A stretch of DNA of 64,000 nt, taken from contig NZ_BATM01000038.1 in assembly GCF_000467185.1 (NCBI RefSeq), positions 54,661-118,660 of the forward strand, given 5' to 3'. The notes beneath the pieces were generated by a model, which was not told the DNA's origin, made no database searches, and saw only the letters and a program-made list of their open reading frames with translations. The DNA is from Vibrio ezurae NBRC 102218 (lineage in GTDB: Bacteria; Pseudomonadota; Gammaproteobacteria; Enterobacterales; Vibrionaceae). Every line of letters starts with the position of its first letter. The stretch's first letter is position 1. Both the position numbers and the translations under genes were made by a program. Of the stretch, positions 17,779-31,306 are shown piece after piece.

Positions 17779-18549
17779 TTATTCTTCCACTACCTCTTCT
17801 GTAATATCATCAGTACGATCAATAATCACATCTCCTCCAATGACGGCATCTTCTTCAATGTTAGTGCTATCTTGAGTCGCTGCATCACTTACCGCAGAAT
17901 CCGCTATCGGTGCAGGTACGTCTTGCTTGGTGTTGGGATTTGATGGGGTATTGATTGTTTGAGGTGCTGTTGCGGTTGCAGCGTCTGCAATTTCAAAGCC
18001 ACGAATCACCAATTTGACCCCACCTACGTTACGAGCGGTTTCAGTGGCAATCTCAGCACTTTCAGGGTCGACATAACCAAACAAAAAGACTTCACTGTTT
18101 TCAGTGACGACTTTGATTGAAACGCCTCTTAGTCTTCGCTCACCTAATAACGCTGACTTTACTTTGGTGGTGAGCCAGCTATCTTGGCTCATTTGCGATA
18201 AGTTGAGTGTCGGCTGAATGCGTAGCTGATTGTATACTTTCTTTACGCCAGGAATCGCGGCCACGCGCTTTTCAATTTCTTGGTGCAGTTCTTTGGTCGG
18301 CGCTTGCCCAATGAGAACGACTTTACCTCGAAAAGAATTAGCGGCCACACGAACTTTACCAGTAAATGGGGCTTTGTTTCCTAGGGCTGCTGCTTCAAAT
18401 TCAATATTATTGTCATCCCACACTTCACGTGAGCTACGGTTATCTGTCACAACAGGGCGGTCGTTGGCGAACATATTCGCACAGCCTGTAACCATTAAAC
18501 ATGTCATGAAAGTGAGCATGTATAAGGAGAGTTTCCGAGTGTACAACAT
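17779..18549 (-). CDS. dolP: BON-domain outer membrane lipoprotein DolP (YraP), with C-terminal extension
   Basis: Division- and outer-membrane-linked lipoprotein DolP. The signal peptide ends in the lipobox VTGC (lipidated Cys23). Two BON domains follow (about 48-115 and 123-190; FRGKVVLIGQAP and SEVFLFGYVDPESAEIA). The 256-residue protein is longer than E. coli DolP (191): the last 65 residues are a Thr/Pro/Asp/Glu-rich tail ending DDITEEVVEE with no known domain. It is the last gene of the lpoA-yraN-diaA-dolP group. An internal ATG at residue 11 is an alternative start, still with a full signal peptide. Confidence 0.9.
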   Translation of the reverse strand: MLYTRKLSLYMLTFMTCLMVTGCANMFANDRPVVTDNRSSREVWDDNNIEFEAAALGNKAPFTGKVRVAANSFRGKVVLIGQAPTKELHQEIEKRVAAIPGVKKVYNQLRIQPTLNLSQMSQDSWLTTKVKSALLGERRLRGVSIKVVTENSEVFLFGYVDPESAEIATETARNVGGVKLVIRGFEIADAATATAPQTINTPSNPNTKQDVPAPIADSAVSDAATQDSTNIEEDAVIGGDVIIDRTDDITEEVVEE

Positions 18550-18577
18550 GGATCGAGATCCTCACTAATCTAGAATG

Positions 18578-19522
<945 letters not shown>

Positions 19523-19539
<17 letters not shown>

Positions 19540-21349
19540 ATTCTGCCCAGCTAAGCTGGCGCTGCACTACACATTGCTCATCAATGCTTAAAATGCCCGT
19601 TTGTCCTTTGATTGAGTGACTTGGGCTGACTTTCATATTCGGCAGAGCATTGATCAGACTATATGCGTCCATACCTAATGCGTGTAGTCTTTTTTGCGGG
19701 TTATTGGATTTACTCCAAACACTTTGCATTTCGGCATCCAGCGCTTCATTTGGTTCTGCCAGCATTGGAATGTCACTGTAGATCACACCAGACAAGTTTT
19801 GTGATGGACGTTTTATACCAGTATTACTCAATGAGTTCGCGTACAATTTTGGTGGTGTCGCTTCTGGATTAATAGCCACATTGATAAATGGTTTAATCAA
19901 GTTTAGCTCAGCGTCACCGGCCACAATATAGACTGCGTCGATATCTCTGCGAGAGCGCTCTTCAGATTCCATCTCCATTTTCATTAGATGATTCATCTGC
20001 GCAATACGTCGTTGACTTGCTTGTAGTCCAAATACGCTATTTACCGCACGTTGCAGTTGGTTTTTAGAGCTGAAGTAAGAAGCCGCACTCTTAGTGTCGT
20101 TGTTCTTCTTCCATTCGGCTTTAAATGCGTCGGCCATACGGCGTCCATAGCTCCCACTTGGCGCTATGATCAGCGGGTATTTTGCGCCCGTTTCTGCAAG
20201 ATGTCTGGCCGCTTCTTCTGCTTCTTGTTCTGGTGACAGAGTGATGTAACAAAAGTCGGTGCCTTCTAGAATATCTTTAGGGAAATTCAACGCCAGCATA
20301 GGGATGGGACTGGTGCTATTTTGTTGTATTTCTTGCAATTCTTCTATGGTATTACGCATGAGTGGGCCCACAATAAAGTCGACGTCTTGCGCTTCAAGCT
20401 GCTGCTGAATTTGTGAAGGGTTGTTCTTATTACTATCGATGATTACGTATTGCGCATCAGGAAGACGCGCTTTGTCGTGCATCATCGCAAATACAAAGCC
20501 ATCACGGATGATACTGGCTTGTTTGGCGAACTTACCGCTAAGAGGAAGAATCAGCGCGGTTTTGTTTGGTTGTACGATTTCTAGAGCAAGAATATCTTTG
20601 ATTTCTTGTGGGGTGTACAGCGCTGCTGGATGGTGAACATTGGTATCTATCCAGTCTTGGAATGCTTTCTTTAGTTTAGGTAAGTTATGGCTATAGGTTT
20701 GGTTAAACATTGCCAGTTCACGCCAGCCTAACAGCTCCGTTTCAGTTTCTGTGATCGGCATTGTTTTGAGCTCATCGGCACTCACGCTGTTCATTAGAGC
20801 CCAAATTTGGTCAACGTTTTGTTGCTGTTGTTCTTCTGTCAGAAAATCAGCAAGCATGACTTGCTCACGCGCCGCATTTAGCGGTTGATATAAAGCTTGG
20901 TAGATATCTGAACGCAGTTTGTAGTAGTGTTGCCACTGCGATTTATCTAAACGCCATTCGTTACGGAAGTTCAGCTGTTTGATAGCGTCCGTCGGTTGAT
21001 TGTTGTTTAGTAGCAACTGAGCTCGGGCTAGTTGCCATTCAGCTTGTTGAGGCTCACTCATGTTCTGTTGAGCCAAACGTTGGATAATTCGGTTGGCTAA
21101 GCCAGTATTGTTTTCAGATACTGCGGCTTTTAAAGACAGGATAAGCCAATCTATTTGTTCTTCCCCGTCAGAGCTATCGGCTTTAATCAAGTAGTACTCA
21201 GAGGTTTGAGTGGGTTGATTAAGGATATTGGATTGTTGCGCAACTTCTGGATCAGAGGGTGCGCTCGAACAAGCTGCGAGAAGCACAGACAATGCTATGG
21301 GAGTAAGAATGCGTGATACACTGTATCCAGATCGATTTTTTTGCGCCAT
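19523..21349 (-). CDS. lpoA: Penicillin-binding protein activator LpoA
   Basis: Outer membrane lipoprotein that reaches through the periplasm to stimulate PBP1a transpeptidase activity. The lipobox is LLAAC with lipidated Cys27. Residues about 35-260 are helical TPR-like repeats, and about 265-600 form a periplasmic-binding-protein fold ([58 protein letters not shown]). The 608-residue length is normal for LpoA. Divergent from rsmI, as in E. coli, and first in a run with yraN, diaA and dolP. Confidence 0.94.
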
Positions 21350-21412
21350 GAGTTCTTTAAATTATTGTGGATTAATTACTTCTATATTAATCCCTCAAGT
21401 GACGGTAAACAA

Positions 21413-22276
21413 ATGACAGATAACAATTCTTTTAATTCTTCACCTGCAACCCTCTATATTGTCCCTACTCCAATAGGAAATTTAGGCGATATTACTCAGC
21501 GTGCAATTGAAGTATTAAGCAGTGTAGACCTTATTGCAGCAGAGGATACGCGTCATACCGGGCGGTTGCTGTCGCACTTAAATATCGGCACACGTACTTT
21601 TGCTTTGCATGATCATAATGAACAGCAAAAAGCACAAGTTTTAGTAGAAAAACTGCTAGAAGGGCAATCTATTGCACTGGTTTCGGACGCGGGAACGCCA
21701 TTAATTAGCGATCCGGGTTACCATTTAGTCAACCAATGTCGTAAAGCGGGTGTGCAAGTGGTTCCTCTTCCGGGAGCGTGTGCGGTGATTACAGCGTTAA
21801 GTGCTTCTGGCTTGCCCTCTGATCGTTTTAGCTTTGAAGGCTTTTTGCCACCGAAAAGTAAAGGGCGTAAAGATCGCTTTTTAGAATTGGCGAAAGTTGA
21901 ACGCACCTGTATTTTTTACGAGTCGCCGCATCGCATCATGGATTCGTTAGCAGATATGCTGGATGTATTGGGTGCAGAGCGTCAGGTCGTATTGGCAAGA
22001 GAGCTCACTAAAACCTTTGAAACCATTCAAGGCTTGCCTTTAGGTGAGTTGATTCCTTGGCTGGAAGAAGACGCGAATCGCATTCGTGGGGAAATGGTTA
22101 TTCTGGTACATGGTCATCGTGAAGACAGCAGTGAAGAATTGCCTGATGAAGCACGTCGCACGTTAAGCATCTTAACTAAGGAGCTGCCTTTGAAAAAAGC
22201 GGCAGCATTGACGGCTGAAATTTACAATTTGAAAAAGAACGCTTTATATAAATGGGGTCTGGAACATTTAGACTAA
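21413..22276 (+). CDS. rsmI: 16S rRNA (cytidine1402-2'-O)-methyltransferase RsmI
   Basis: SAM-dependent tetrapyrrole-methylase-fold enzyme that 2'-O-methylates C1402 of 16S rRNA. The 287-residue protein shows [18 protein letters not shown] (about 13-30), AAEDTRHTG, the SAM-site [15 protein letters not shown] and the C-terminal [21 protein letters not shown]. The ATG at 21413 matches the family start; an in-frame ATG at 21341 would run into the lpoA coding start on the other strand. Together with rsmH downstream (C1402 N4-methylation) it completes the double modification of one nucleotide. Confidence 0.94.
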   Translation: MTDNNSFNSSPATLYIVPTPIGNLGDITQRAIEVLSSVDLIAAEDTRHTGRLLSHLNIGTRTFALHDHNEQQKAQVLVEKLLEGQSIALVSDAGTPLISDPGYHLVNQCRKAGVQVVPLPGACAVITALSASGLPSDRFSFEGFLPPKSKGRKDRFLELAKVERTCIFYESPHRIMDSLADMLDVLGAERQVVLARELTKTFETIQGLPLGELIPWLEEDANRIRGEMVILVHGHREDSSEELPDEARRTLSILTKELPLKKAAALTAEIYNLKKNALYKWGLEHLD

Positions 22277-22320
22277 GCTTGCTTACAAAGCTTCTTTGTT
22301 GAGTGCGGGCTTTATTTGAA

Positions 22321-22349
22321 TAGACATCTGTGATCTTTGTCAGTACAAT
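22321..22349 (+). promoter_or_regulatory. rnpB promoter
   Basis: TAGACA (22321-22326), 17-bp spacer, TACAAT (22344-22349); both differ from consensus by one base. Expected start 22356-22357 matches the 5' end of the RNase P RNA. Confidence 0.8.
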
Positions 22350-22356
22350 CCGCCCC

Positions 22357-22737
<381 letters not shown>

Positions 22738-22740
22738 TTT

Positions 22741-22773
22741 AAAAAAAGCCCCGCTATTATGGCGGGGCTTTTT
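22741..22773 (+). terminator. rnpB terminator
   Basis: AAAGCCCCGC-TATTAT-GGCGGGGCTTTTT: 9- to 10-bp GC-rich stem followed by a T-run. Confidence 0.9.
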
Positions 22774-22967
22774 GCTTATTTGTACTTGAAATAAATGCTT
22801 GAAGTTGCATGTGCTAGAAGATGCTGTAGCACTCTTATTTTGGTTAATTGCGAAAGTCACGGCATAGTTGACTGAATAATTTGGTTAATTTGTTTACTAA
22901 CGCTGACTAAAACGGACTATTTCAGTACACTAATTCAATCGTTATTCAATTAAATCGAGCCTTTGTA

Positions 22968-23918
22968 ATGAGCGAAGCTTTTAAACACGTCTCCGTCCTG
23001 CTAGAAGAATCCATTGATGGTTTAAATATTAAACCAGATGGTACGTACATAGACGGTACTTTTGGTCGCGGTGGTCACAGTCGCACTATACTTTCTCGGT
23101 TAGGCGAACATGGTCGACTGTTTAGTATTGATAGAGATCCGCAAGCCATTGCTGAAGCTGCAAAGATTGATGATCCTCGATTCACTATTATTCATGGCCC
23201 TTTCTCCGGCATGGAAGAATACGCCAAACAAAGAGACCTAGTGGGTCAAGTCGATGGCGTACTATTAGATCTAGGGGTTTCATCTCCGCAGTTGGATGAC
23301 GCCGAACGCGGTTTCAGCTTTATGAAAGATGGCCCATTAGACATGCGTATGGATCCCACCTCTGGTATCCCTGTCTCACAGTGGCTTATGGAAGCCGATA
23401 TCGAAGACATCACTTGGGTGATTCGTGAGTTTGGCGAAGATAAGCATGCTTGGCGTATTGCTAAGGCTATCGTGGCCTATCGTGATAACGAAGAAAACGA
23501 ACCTTTGTTACGCACAGGTCAACTGGCGAAACTTATCTCAGAGGCGGCGCCTAAGAGTTTTAAAGAGAAAAAACATCCCGCTACGCGCTCATTTCAAGCA
23601 TTTCGCATTTATATCAATAGTGAACTTGATGAAATTGCCACGGCATTAAACGCGGCCAAAAATATCCTCGCACCAGAAGGGCGACTGTCCGTCATTAGCT
23701 TTCACTCTTTAGAAGACAGAATGGTTAAACAGTTTATCCGTAAAGAGAGCCGTGGTCCGCAAGTACCGCATGGTATTCCAATGACTGAAGAACAAATTCG
23801 AGCTCTTGGCAGTGCGGATATGAAAGCGGTCAGTAAGGCTATCAAGCCATCAAACTCTGAACTGGATGTGAATATTCGAGCTCGTAGCTCGGTGCTAAGG
23901 ATTGCAGAAAAGTTATGA
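22968..23918 (+). CDS. rsmH: 16S rRNA (cytosine1402-N4)-methyltransferase RsmH
   Basis: SAM-dependent methyltransferase (formerly MraW) that N4-methylates C1402 of 16S rRNA. The 316 residues include [13 protein letters not shown] at the N-terminus, the SAM motif [14 protein letters not shown] (about 29-42), [20 protein letters not shown] and the C-terminal [17 protein letters not shown]. It opens the dcw cluster here: no mraZ precedes it, only rnpB and 190 bases of gene-free DNA. Its stop overlaps ftsL by four bases. Confidence 0.95.
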   Translation: MSEAFKHVSVLLEESIDGLNIKPDGTYIDGTFGRGGHSRTILSRLGEHGRLFSIDRDPQAIAEAAKIDDPRFTIIHGPFSGMEEYAKQRDLVGQVDGVLLDLGVSSPQLDDAERGFSFMKDGPLDMRMDPTSGIPVSQWLMEADIEDITWVIREFGEDKHAWRIAKAIVAYRDNEENEPLLRTGQLAKLISEAAPKSFKEKKHPATRSFQAFRIYINSELDEIATALNAAKNILAPEGRLSVISFHSLEDRMVKQFIRKESRGPQVPHGIPMTEEQIRALGSADMKAVSKAIKPSNSELDVNIRARSSVLRIAEKL

Positions 23919-24250
23919 ATGAATTAGAGATATCGATTCAGCCAAAAGTGCCTGCTCTTGGCAAGATCATTATACGCGACCTCTTTACTGCCGGTCGCGT
24001 GCCTATGCTTTTATTGATTACTCTCTTTTTTAGTGCAATCGCGGTGGTGATGACCACACAAATGACTCGTGGAGTTATCTCGCAAAAAGATCAGGCGCTT
24101 GAGCAGCGAGAGAAACTTGATGAAGAGTGGCGCAACCTCATTCTTGAAGAAAATGCGCTTTCTGAACACAGTCGAGTTCAAAAAATTGCCACCTCTGAGC
24201 TTGATATGACACGCCCAGACTCCGACAAGGAAGTTATAGTTAAACTGTAA
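23915..24250 (+). CDS. ftsL: Cell division protein FtsL
   Basis: Small bitopic septal protein, 111 residues, that joins FtsB and FtsQ and activates FtsWI. A short cytoplasmic N-terminus is followed by one transmembrane helix (about 32-54, [18 protein letters not shown]) and a periplasmic coiled coil ([26 protein letters not shown]). Sequence is poorly conserved, so the call rests on topology, size and position between rsmH and ftsI, which are diagnostic. It overlaps both neighbours by one to four bases. Confidence 0.92.
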   Translation: MNELEISIQPKVPALGKIIIRDLFTAGRVPMLLLITLFFSAIAVVMTTQMTRGVISQKDQALEQREKLDEEWRNLILEENALSEHSRVQKIATSELDMTRPDSDKEVIVKL

Positions 24251-26007
24251 TGAAATCGATCAAGAAAAAAACAACCCAAGCAATTAAAAAGCGTATTCCC
24301 AAAGTTGAACTGAATAGAACCGTTCCTGCCGATACCCGCATTATAAAATGGCGATATCAGGTGGTACTGGCGTTTATTTTGCTATTACTTGGCGCATTGC
24401 TTTTACGCGTTGCCTATATTCAAGTTATTGAGCCTGACTCACTGATAAAACAAGGTGACATGCGCTCAGTTAGGGTGAAAGCCCTCCCATCTGCTCGTGG
24501 TATTATCTCCGATCGTAATGGCGAACAAATTGCGGTCAGTGTGCCTGTGGAAGCGGTATACGCTGATCCTCGTACCATCTTTGAAAAAGGGGATGCTCTG
24601 CAAGATGTGGCTCGCTGGCATGCGTTAGCAGACGTGTTGCATCTTGATCGCGAAGCCTTGATTCATCAGATAGACAAGAACAAGAAACGTCGATTTATCT
24701 ACTTACAACGTCAAGTTAGCCCGGCAATGGCAAAATACATCAAAGAGTTAAAACTCAAAGGTGTGGGGCTGCGTGATGAGTCTCGTCGCTATTATCCGAC
24801 AGGTGAAGTGAGCGCTCATGTAGTGGGTGTGACCGGAATTGATAGCCATGGTTTAGAAGGGGTTGAGAAAAGTTATGACAAATGGCTTTCTGGACACGAT
24901 GGCTCACGTAAAGTGCGCAAAGATAGAGACGGTCGAGTTGTTGAAAATATTTCAATGACCAAAAGTGAACAAGGCAGTCCGTTACAGCTCACTATAGATC
25001 AGCGTTTACAAGCGATCTCTTATCGAGCTATTAAGCAAGCCGTTGCGGATTATAGAGCCACATCAGGCAGTATAGTGCTGATTGATGTTAAGACTGGTGG
25101 CATTTTAGCCATGGTAAACTCTCCGTCTTACAACCCGAATAGCCGCGATCAATTGCAGTCGTTTAAAATGCGAAATCGTGCCATTACTGATGCCTTAGAA
25201 GCGGGTTCATCGGTAAAACCGTTTGTTGTTTTGGCAGCGTTAGAAACTCACACCGCAGATCTTAATACCGTGATTGATACGGGTAATGGCATTATGCGTG
25301 TTGGTGGCAGTCGTGTACGTGATAGTGTTCGAGTCGGTAAAGCAAACCTTGCTACCATTCTTAAAAAGTCCAGTAACATCGGTGTGACTCATTTAGCCTT
25401 GAATATGCCAATAGAGTCTTTAGAAGGCATGTACCAATCCGTTGGTTTTGGTTCCGTTTCTGGGATTAATCTAGTGGGTGAAACTCCGGGGCTATTCCCG
25501 AGTCGTCGTCGCTGGTCGAAGATTGAAATCGCGACATTTGCCTTTGGTTATGGCTTATCCATTACACCTCTACAGCTGGCGCATGCTTACGCGACTTTGG
25601 GAAGCTACGGCAGTTTCAAACCACTGCATATAGTGAAAGACGCGAAAGATCTTCCTTCGGCTAAACAGGTAGCAGACCCTGAAAATGTACGTAAAGTGCT
25701 AGAAATGCTCGAAGGGGTGACGCAAAAAGGCGGCACCGCAATAAAAGCGAGAGTTCCAGGTTATCGCGTAGGTGCTAAAACGGGGACATCCCGTAAAGCC
25801 AACGCCGGTGGTTATAGTGATGAATACGTTTCTATTACGGCAGGTGTTGCGCCGATTAGTAACCCTAGACTGGCTTTGGTTGTAATAGTGAATGATCCAC
25901 AAGGTGATTCCTACTATGGCGGTGAAGTGGCGGCTCCGGTTTTTTCTGAAGTATTAAAAGGTGCGTTGCAGATTCTGAATGTACCGCCTGATGCGAACAC
26001 GGATTAA
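24250..26007 (+). CDS. ftsI: Septal peptidoglycan transpeptidase FtsI (PBP3)
   Basis: Class B penicillin-binding protein that crosslinks septal peptidoglycan with FtsW. After a cytoplasmic basic segment there is one transmembrane helix (about 37-58), the non-catalytic pedestal domain, and the transpeptidase domain with SxxK (Ser320, Lys323), SxN (Ser374, Asn376) and KTGTS (from Lys510). The 585-residue length is typical. No sign of the insertions near the active site that are linked to beta-lactam resistance in other species, though this was not compared in detail. Confidence 0.96.
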   Translation: MKSIKKKTTQAIKKRIPKVELNRTVPADTRIIKWRYQVVLAFILLLLGALLLRVAYIQVIEPDSLIKQGDMRSVRVKALPSARGIISDRNGEQIAVSVPVEAVYADPRTIFEKGDALQDVARWHALADVLHLDREALIHQIDKNKKRRFIYLQRQVSPAMAKYIKELKLKGVGLRDESRRYYPTGEVSAHVVGVTGIDSHGLEGVEKSYDKWLSGHDGSRKVRKDRDGRVVENISMTKSEQGSPLQLTIDQRLQAISYRAIKQAVADYRATSGSIVLIDVKTGGILAMVNSPSYNPNSRDQLQSFKMRNRAITDALEAGSSVKPFVVLAALETHTADLNTVIDTGNGIMRVGGSRVRDSVRVGKANLATILKKSSNIGVTHLALNMPIESLEGMYQSVGFGSVSGINLVGETPGLFPSRRRWSKIEIATFAFGYGLSITPLQLAHAYATLGSYGSFKPLHIVKDAKDLPSAKQVADPENVRKVLEMLEGVTQKGGTAIKARVPGYRVGAKTGTSRKANAGGYSDEYVSITAGVAPISNPRLALVVIVNDPQGDSYYGGEVAAPVFSEVLKGALQILNVPPDANTD

Positions 26008-26015
26008 GGATTGGT

Positions 26016-27503
26016 ATGAAGGTTCAATGTACTTTACAGCATTTAGTTCAGCCTTGGCTGAGTCAGTTAAGTGAGGAATTGGCGCAAATAGCCGTTGCGA
26101 ACTTAGAATTGGATAGCCGAAAAATAGAGGCAGGTTCTACCTTTATTGCTATCAAAGGTCATACAGTTGATGGTCGACGATTTATCGATAATGCGATTGC
26201 CGCTGGAGCTGTTTTGGTGATTGCGGAAAGTGACGCCGATAACGAGCATGGCAGTGTGCAGTGGCGAGCGCAAACGCCTGTTTTATACCTTGATGATTTA
26301 GGTGTGAATTTATCCGCGTTAGCACATCGTTTGTATCATTTTTCAGACATGGATTTAATTGCCGTTACGGGCACCAATGGTAAAACCACCATCACGCAAA
26401 TTATTGCGCAGTGGTTGGGCTGCATTGGTCAGCAAGCGGCGGTGATGGGCACTACAGGTAATGGTTTTCTTGCGGATTTAAAAGAGGCCAAAAATACCAC
26501 TGGCAGTGCGATTGAAGTGTGTAAAACACTGGCGCAATTGAAGCAGTCAGGTGCTCAGCTAGCCGCTTTAGAGATCTCATCTCACGGTCTAGTGCAACAT
26601 CGTATTAAAGCACTGGCGTTTGCGGTAGGGGTATTTACCAACCTTAGCCGAGACCACCTTGATTATCACGGTAGCATGGCTGAATACGCTAAGGCGAAAT
26701 TAAGCTTGTTTACTGAGCATGATTGCAAACATAAAGTCATTAATATCGATGATGAAGTGGGCAAGCAGTGGTTAACTCAGGTGCCAGATGCAATCGCAGT
26801 TTCACTACTAGAAAAGCCAACCACAGAGCGCTTTATGTATGCCACTCATATTGCTTACTCAGAGCAAGGCATTGATATTACTTTTGATAGTTCTTGGGGC
26901 GCAGGTGTATTACGTGTTCCTTTAATTGGTGAGTTTAACGCTTGTAATGTCTTGCTGGCGTTTACTGCTCTATTGAGTCTGGGTTTTGATATTAAAGAGT
27001 TACAACATACCTCTGCTCAGTTACAGCCTGTGATTGGCCGTATGGAACTTTTTCAAACCGCTGACAAAGCTAAAGTTGTAGTCGACTATGCTCACACCCC
27101 TGACGCACTAGAAAAAGCCTTACGAGCATTGAAAGTGCATTGCAAAGGACAGTTGTGGGCAATTTTAGGCTGTGGCGGTGACCGGGATTCAGGAAAAAGA
27201 CCCATGATGGCAAGCGTGGCGGAAAAATTTGCTGATCGAATGATCCTTACCGACGATAACCCTCGCAGTGAGTGTCCCGTACAAATTATTGCAGATATGC
27301 AAAAAGGCGTTTTAAATCAAAAGTCTGTCATTGTTGAACATGATAGATTTAGCGCTTTGTCCTATGCTATTGAAAACGCTCAGTCCAATGACATTATTTT
27401 ACTTGCGGGTAAGGGACACGAGGACTATCAAATCTTAGGAGATAAGACTATTCATTATTCTGATCGTGAATCGGCGATGACCTTGTTGGAGCTAGCCAAA
27501 TGA
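26016..27503 (+). CDS. murE: UDP-MurNAc-L-Ala-D-Glu:meso-diaminopimelate ligase MurE
   Basis: Mur ligase that adds the third residue of the stem peptide in the cytoplasm. ATP-binding GTNGKTT lies at 119-125, and the DNPR motif (414-417, in LTDDNPRSE) marks specificity for meso-diaminopimelate rather than lysine, as expected for a Gram-negative. Length 495 residues. It begins eight bases after ftsI and overlaps murF by four bases. The diaminopimelate supply depends on DapB, encoded later in the window. Confidence 0.96.
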   Translation: MKVQCTLQHLVQPWLSQLSEELAQIAVANLELDSRKIEAGSTFIAIKGHTVDGRRFIDNAIAAGAVLVIAESDADNEHGSVQWRAQTPVLYLDDLGVNLSALAHRLYHFSDMDLIAVTGTNGKTTITQIIAQWLGCIGQQAAVMGTTGNGFLADLKEAKNTTGSAIEVCKTLAQLKQSGAQLAALEISSHGLVQHRIKALAFAVGVFTNLSRDHLDYHGSMAEYAKAKLSLFTEHDCKHKVINIDDEVGKQWLTQVPDAIAVSLLEKPTTERFMYATHIAYSEQGIDITFDSSWGAGVLRVPLIGEFNACNVLLAFTALLSLGFDIKELQHTSAQLQPVIGRMELFQTADKAKVVVDYAHTPDALEKALRALKVHCKGQLWAILGCGGDRDSGKRPMMASVAEKFADRMILTDDNPRSECPVQIIADMQKGVLNQKSVIVEHDRFSALSYAIENAQSNDIILLAGKGHEDYQILGDKTIHYSDRESAMTLLELAK

Positions 27504-28861
27504 TAGCAACTCAACTATCGGATATCGCACAGGCTGTTAATGGTCGTATTATTGGCGATGATCTCACTATAGAGTCAGTTTCTACCGATAGTCGCAATAT
27601 CCCTGCACAAGGTTTATTTGTGGCTTTAGTGGGTGAGCGTTTTGATGCCCATGACTTTTGTGAACAAGCAGTGGCGCAAGGCGCTGTGGCATTGCTGGTG
27701 GACAGAGAGCTGCCACTATCCATTCCTCAATTACTTGTCGAAGATACCAAGATTGCTTTAGGGCAATTGGGTGCTTGGAATTTAGCGAAGTTGAGCATCC
27801 CTAAAGTGGCGATTACTGGCAGCTGTGGTAAGACGACCGTTAAAGAGATGCTGACCTCTATTTTATCACTAAGAGGTGAGACGCTAGCGACCGCAGGTAA
27901 CTTTAACAATGATATCGGTGCTCCACTCACCTTGTTACGCGCTAACTCAGAGCATGAATTTGCAGTGATTGAGCTAGGTGCAAACCACGAGCAGGAAATC
28001 GAATACACCGTTAATTTGGTTCAACCTGATATTGCTTTGGTCAACAATGTTGCCGCCGCACACCTTGAAGGTTTCGGTTCCATTGAAGGGGTAATGAAAG
28101 CCAAAGGCGAAATTTTCTCTACCTTAGATGAAAAAGGGTTAGCCCTGTATAACCTAGACAGTCAAGGTGGTGAGTTATGGCAATCTCTATTGCAAAACCG
28201 ACGTGTTCAAACCTTTTCTTTAGATAACTCTTTAGCTGAATATTACGCCACTGGCATTGTTATTGATGATAATGGTTTAGCGAACTTCCAGCTGCATACT
28301 CCTTTCGGCATGGCTAAGGTCAATCTTAGCGTGGTCGGTAAGCACAACGTCGCTAATGCGGTAGCCGCCTCAGCGGTTGCCCTGAATATGGGGACGCCTT
28401 TAGCGACCGTTGTTGCGGGTCTAGAAGCCGTGGCACAAATGAAAGGACGGGTTGCGGTTGAGCAACTCACCAATAACATACGTTTAATTGACGACAGCTA
28501 TAACGCTAGCGTTCCTGCGATGAAAGCGGCAGCGGATCTACTTAGCACTTTTAAAGGCAGTCGATGGCTGATTCTGGGCTTCATGGCGGAATTGGGTAAA
28601 GAAAGCCTTGAACTTCACCGACAAGTCGGTGAATATGCCGCAACATTTGGATTTGAGTATGTACTTACTTATGGCGATGACACTAAGGTAATTAGTGACG
28701 TTACCCATGGACACCATTTTGCGACTCACCAAAGCCTTTTGGATTTTGTAGAGCAACAAATCTCAAATCAACCACACATTCAACACACTTTGCTGGTTAA
28801 GGGTGCGAATAGCGCTCAAATGAGCAAAGTGGCCGCTGCACTGAAGGAGAAACTTAAATGA
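27500..28861 (+). CDS. murF: UDP-MurNAc-tripeptide:D-alanyl-D-alanine ligase MurF
   Basis: Cytoplasmic Mur ligase adding D-Ala-D-Ala to the UDP-MurNAc tripeptide. P-loop GSCGKTT at 107-113 (the GSxGKT form typical of MurF), followed by [13 protein letters not shown] and [13 protein letters not shown], and [11 protein letters not shown] in the C-domain. Length 453 residues. Overlaps murE and mraY by four bases each (ATGA-type), so translation is likely coupled through the cluster. The D-Ala-D-Ala ligase gene is not in this cluster. Confidence 0.96.
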   Translation: MIATQLSDIAQAVNGRIIGDDLTIESVSTDSRNIPAQGLFVALVGERFDAHDFCEQAVAQGAVALLVDRELPLSIPQLLVEDTKIALGQLGAWNLAKLSIPKVAITGSCGKTTVKEMLTSILSLRGETLATAGNFNNDIGAPLTLLRANSEHEFAVIELGANHEQEIEYTVNLVQPDIALVNNVAAAHLEGFGSIEGVMKAKGEIFSTLDEKGLALYNLDSQGGELWQSLLQNRRVQTFSLDNSLAEYYATGIVIDDNGLANFQLHTPFGMAKVNLSVVGKHNVANAVAASAVALNMGTPLATVVAGLEAVAQMKGRVAVEQLTNNIRLIDDSYNASVPAMKAAADLLSTFKGSRWLILGFMAELGKESLELHRQVGEYAATFGFEYVLTYGDDTKVISDVTHGHHFATHQSLLDFVEQQISNQPHIQHTLLVKGANSAQMSKVAAALKEKLK

Positions 28862-29940
28862 TTATCTGGCTAGCGGATCTATTACAGCCTTATTTTTCGT
28901 TCTTTCGTCTTTTTGATTATCTCTCTTTTCGTTCGATCCTCAGTGTCATCACTGCATTAGGGTTATCGTTATGGATGGGACCTAAATTAATTCGACACTT
29001 ACAACTGCTGCAAATTGGTCAAGTTGTACGTCACGACGGCCCAGAATCTCATCTGAGTAAACACGGTACCCCAACCATGGGTGGGGTCATGATTTTGGCT
29101 GCCATTAGTATCACCGTATTGCTATGGTCAGACTTATCTAACCCATATATTTGGGCGGTACTAACGGTATTGCTTGGCTATGGTGCGGTCGGCTTTGTGG
29201 ATGATTACCGCAAAGTAGTGCGCAAAAATACCGATGGCTTGATTGCTCGTTGGAAATATTTTTGGCAGTCCTCGATTGCGATCGTGGTGGCTTTTGCCTT
29301 GTACGCGCACGGTAAAGACACCGCCGCCACTCAGCTTGTGGTGCCTTTTTTCAAAGACATCATGCCGCAACTTGGCCTGTTTTATATTGTACTGACTTAC
29401 TTTGTGATTGTGGGTACCAGTAATGCGGTTAACTTAACCGATGGCTTGGACGGCTTGGCTATCATGCCAACTATCTTGGTTTCAGCCGGTTTTGCCATTA
29501 TTGCTTATGCCACAGGTAACGTGAATTTCGCGCAATACTTGCACATTCCTTATATCCCAGACAGCAGTGAGCTGGTGATTTTCTGTGCGGCGATTGTAGG
29601 TGCAGGTTTAGGCTTCTTATGGTTTAACACTTACCCTGCACAAGTCTTTATGGGCGATGTAGGCTCGCTTGCTCTTGGCGGGGCGCTTGGCACTATTGCA
29701 GTGTTAGTACGTCAAGAATTTGTATTAGTGATTATGGGCGGCGTTTTCGTTATGGAAACTCTGTCGGTCATTTTACAGGTTGGCTCTTATAAGTTACGTG
29801 GTCAACGCGTTTTCCGTATGGCACCTATTCACCATCACTACGAACTAAAAGGCTGGCCAGAGCCTCGTGTTATTGTACGTTTTTGGATTATTTCTATCGT
29901 ACTTGTGCTAATTGGTCTTGCAACATTGAAGGTACGTTAA
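28858..29940 (+). CDS. mraY: Phospho-MurNAc-pentapeptide transferase MraY
   Basis: Integral membrane enzyme that makes lipid I by moving phospho-MurNAc-pentapeptide to undecaprenyl phosphate. The 360-residue, ten-helix protein has the catalytic aspartates in FVDDYRK and [10 protein letters not shown], the Mg-binding [11 protein letters not shown], and the cytoplasmic [11 protein letters not shown] loop. It overlaps murF by four bases and is followed three bases later by murD. Confidence 0.97.
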   Translation: MIIWLADLLQPYFSFFRLFDYLSFRSILSVITALGLSLWMGPKLIRHLQLLQIGQVVRHDGPESHLSKHGTPTMGGVMILAAISITVLLWSDLSNPYIWAVLTVLLGYGAVGFVDDYRKVVRKNTDGLIARWKYFWQSSIAIVVAFALYAHGKDTAATQLVVPFFKDIMPQLGLFYIVLTYFVIVGTSNAVNLTDGLDGLAIMPTILVSAGFAIIAYATGNVNFAQYLHIPYIPDSSELVIFCAAIVGAGLGFLWFNTYPAQVFMGDVGSLALGGALGTIAVLVRQEFVLVIMGGVFVMETLSVILQVGSYKLRGQRVFRMAPIHHHYELKGWPEPRVIVRFWIISIVLVLIGLATLKVR

Positions 29941-29943
29941 TCC

Positions 29944-31287
29944 ATGCAACAGTGGCAAAAGATACAAAATGTCGTCGTTATCGGGCTTGGTATTACTGGG
30001 CTGTCAGTGGTTAATCACTTAAAAAGAGTTTCATCACAATTGGGGCGAAACCTGAGCATTAAAGTGATTGATACTCGAGAAAACCCAGCCGGGCGAGATA
30101 AACTGAGCGATGACGTGCCACTGTTTTGCGGCAGTTTAAATCAGCCATGGTTAGATAGTGCCGACCTGATTGTGGCCAGTCCAGGAATTGCTTTAGCAAC
30201 TACTGAACTGCAACAAGCGGCTAAACTGGGCGTGCCCATTGTCGGTGATATTGAGCTGTTTGCTTGGGCGACCAACAAACCCGTACTTGCGATTACCGGT
30301 TCTAATGGCAAAAGCACTGTGACTGATTTAACGGGCGTGATGGCAAATGCCGCAGGCATTAAAACCGCAGTTGGTGGCAATATTGGTGTCCCAGCTCTAG
30401 ATTTACTTGAATCAGATGCGGATTTGTATGTGCTTGAGCTGTCTAGTTTTCAACTTGAAACAACTTCTAGCTTAACCTTACAAGCCGCCGCATTTTTAAA
30501 TCTATCTGAAGACCATATGGATAGATATGAAGGTATGCACGATTATCGAGATGCTAAATTACGAATCTTTGATAACGCCAAGATTAAAATTGTGAATGCA
30601 GATGATAAAGCCACTTACCCAGACAACCGTCAAGGCTTGCTGGCGTTTGGCATCGCGCAAGGTGAATATTATCTGTCAGATCATGCGAATCAAACATGGC
30701 TCACCAGTCATGGACAGCGCCTGTTAGCGACGGATGAACTGTCTATTGTGGGTCAACACAATATGCTTAACGCCTTAGTGTCAATTGCGCTACTTGAAGC
30801 GGCTAATATTGATGTTAAGTCTGCTTTAAATGCATTGAAATCTTATGTCGGACTGGCGCACCGTTGTCAGGTAGTCAGTCGTGATAATGGCATTACTTGG
30901 GTAAATGACTCAAAAGCGACCAATGTTGCCAGCACTTTAGCGGCATTAAATGGTTTACGCATTGCAGGTTGTTTGTACCTATTGCTAGGTGGTGACGGCA
31001 AAGGCGCCGATTTTAGCGAATTAAAACCTGCGCTATCTGCCTTGCATGCTGAGCTGTATTGCTTTGGCGCAGATGGTAAACAGCTCGCTTTACTGTCTGA
31101 AAACAGTGTTTACTTTGAAAGTATGCAAGAAGCGGTGCAGGCCATTCGACAGAAAGCCAAAGTCGGTGATATGGTGATGCTTTCTCCCGCTTGTGCCAGT
31201 TTAGATCAGTTTGCGAACTTTATGCTGCGCGGAGATATCTTTACTCAGCTCGCTCAACACAGTGATGAGCAGCAGGATGCAATTTAA
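29944..31287 (+). CDS. murD: UDP-MurNAc-L-alanine:D-glutamate ligase MurD
   Basis: Cytoplasmic Mur ligase adding D-glutamate, the second stem residue. N-terminal Rossmann-like [10 protein letters not shown] (14-23), ATP loop GSNGKST (119-125), [21 protein letters not shown] and the C-terminal [14 protein letters not shown] are all present in 447 residues. Its end overlaps possible upstream starts of ftsW. Confidence 0.96.
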   Translation: MQQWQKIQNVVVIGLGITGLSVVNHLKRVSSQLGRNLSIKVIDTRENPAGRDKLSDDVPLFCGSLNQPWLDSADLIVASPGIALATTELQQAAKLGVPIVGDIELFAWATNKPVLAITGSNGKSTVTDLTGVMANAAGIKTAVGGNIGVPALDLLESDADLYVLELSSFQLETTSSLTLQAAAFLNLSEDHMDRYEGMHDYRDAKLRIFDNAKIKIVNADDKATYPDNRQGLLAFGIAQGEYYLSDHANQTWLTSHGQRLLATDELSIVGQHNMLNALVSIALLEAANIDVKSALNALKSYVGLAHRCQVVSRDNGITWVNDSKATNVASTLAALNGLRIAGCLYLLLGGDGKGADFSELKPALSALHAELYCFGADGKQLALLSENSVYFESMQEAVQAIRQKAKVGDMVMLSPACASLDQFANFMLRGDIFTQLAQHSDEQQDAI

Positions 31288-31306
31288 AAATAGAGATCAG
31301 GAAAAA

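Noticed and set aside
31211..31306. Longer N-terminus for FtsW starting inside murD
   Set aside because: The residues encoded upstream of 31265 come from the highly constrained murD C-terminus in another frame, and no ribosome site precedes those starts.
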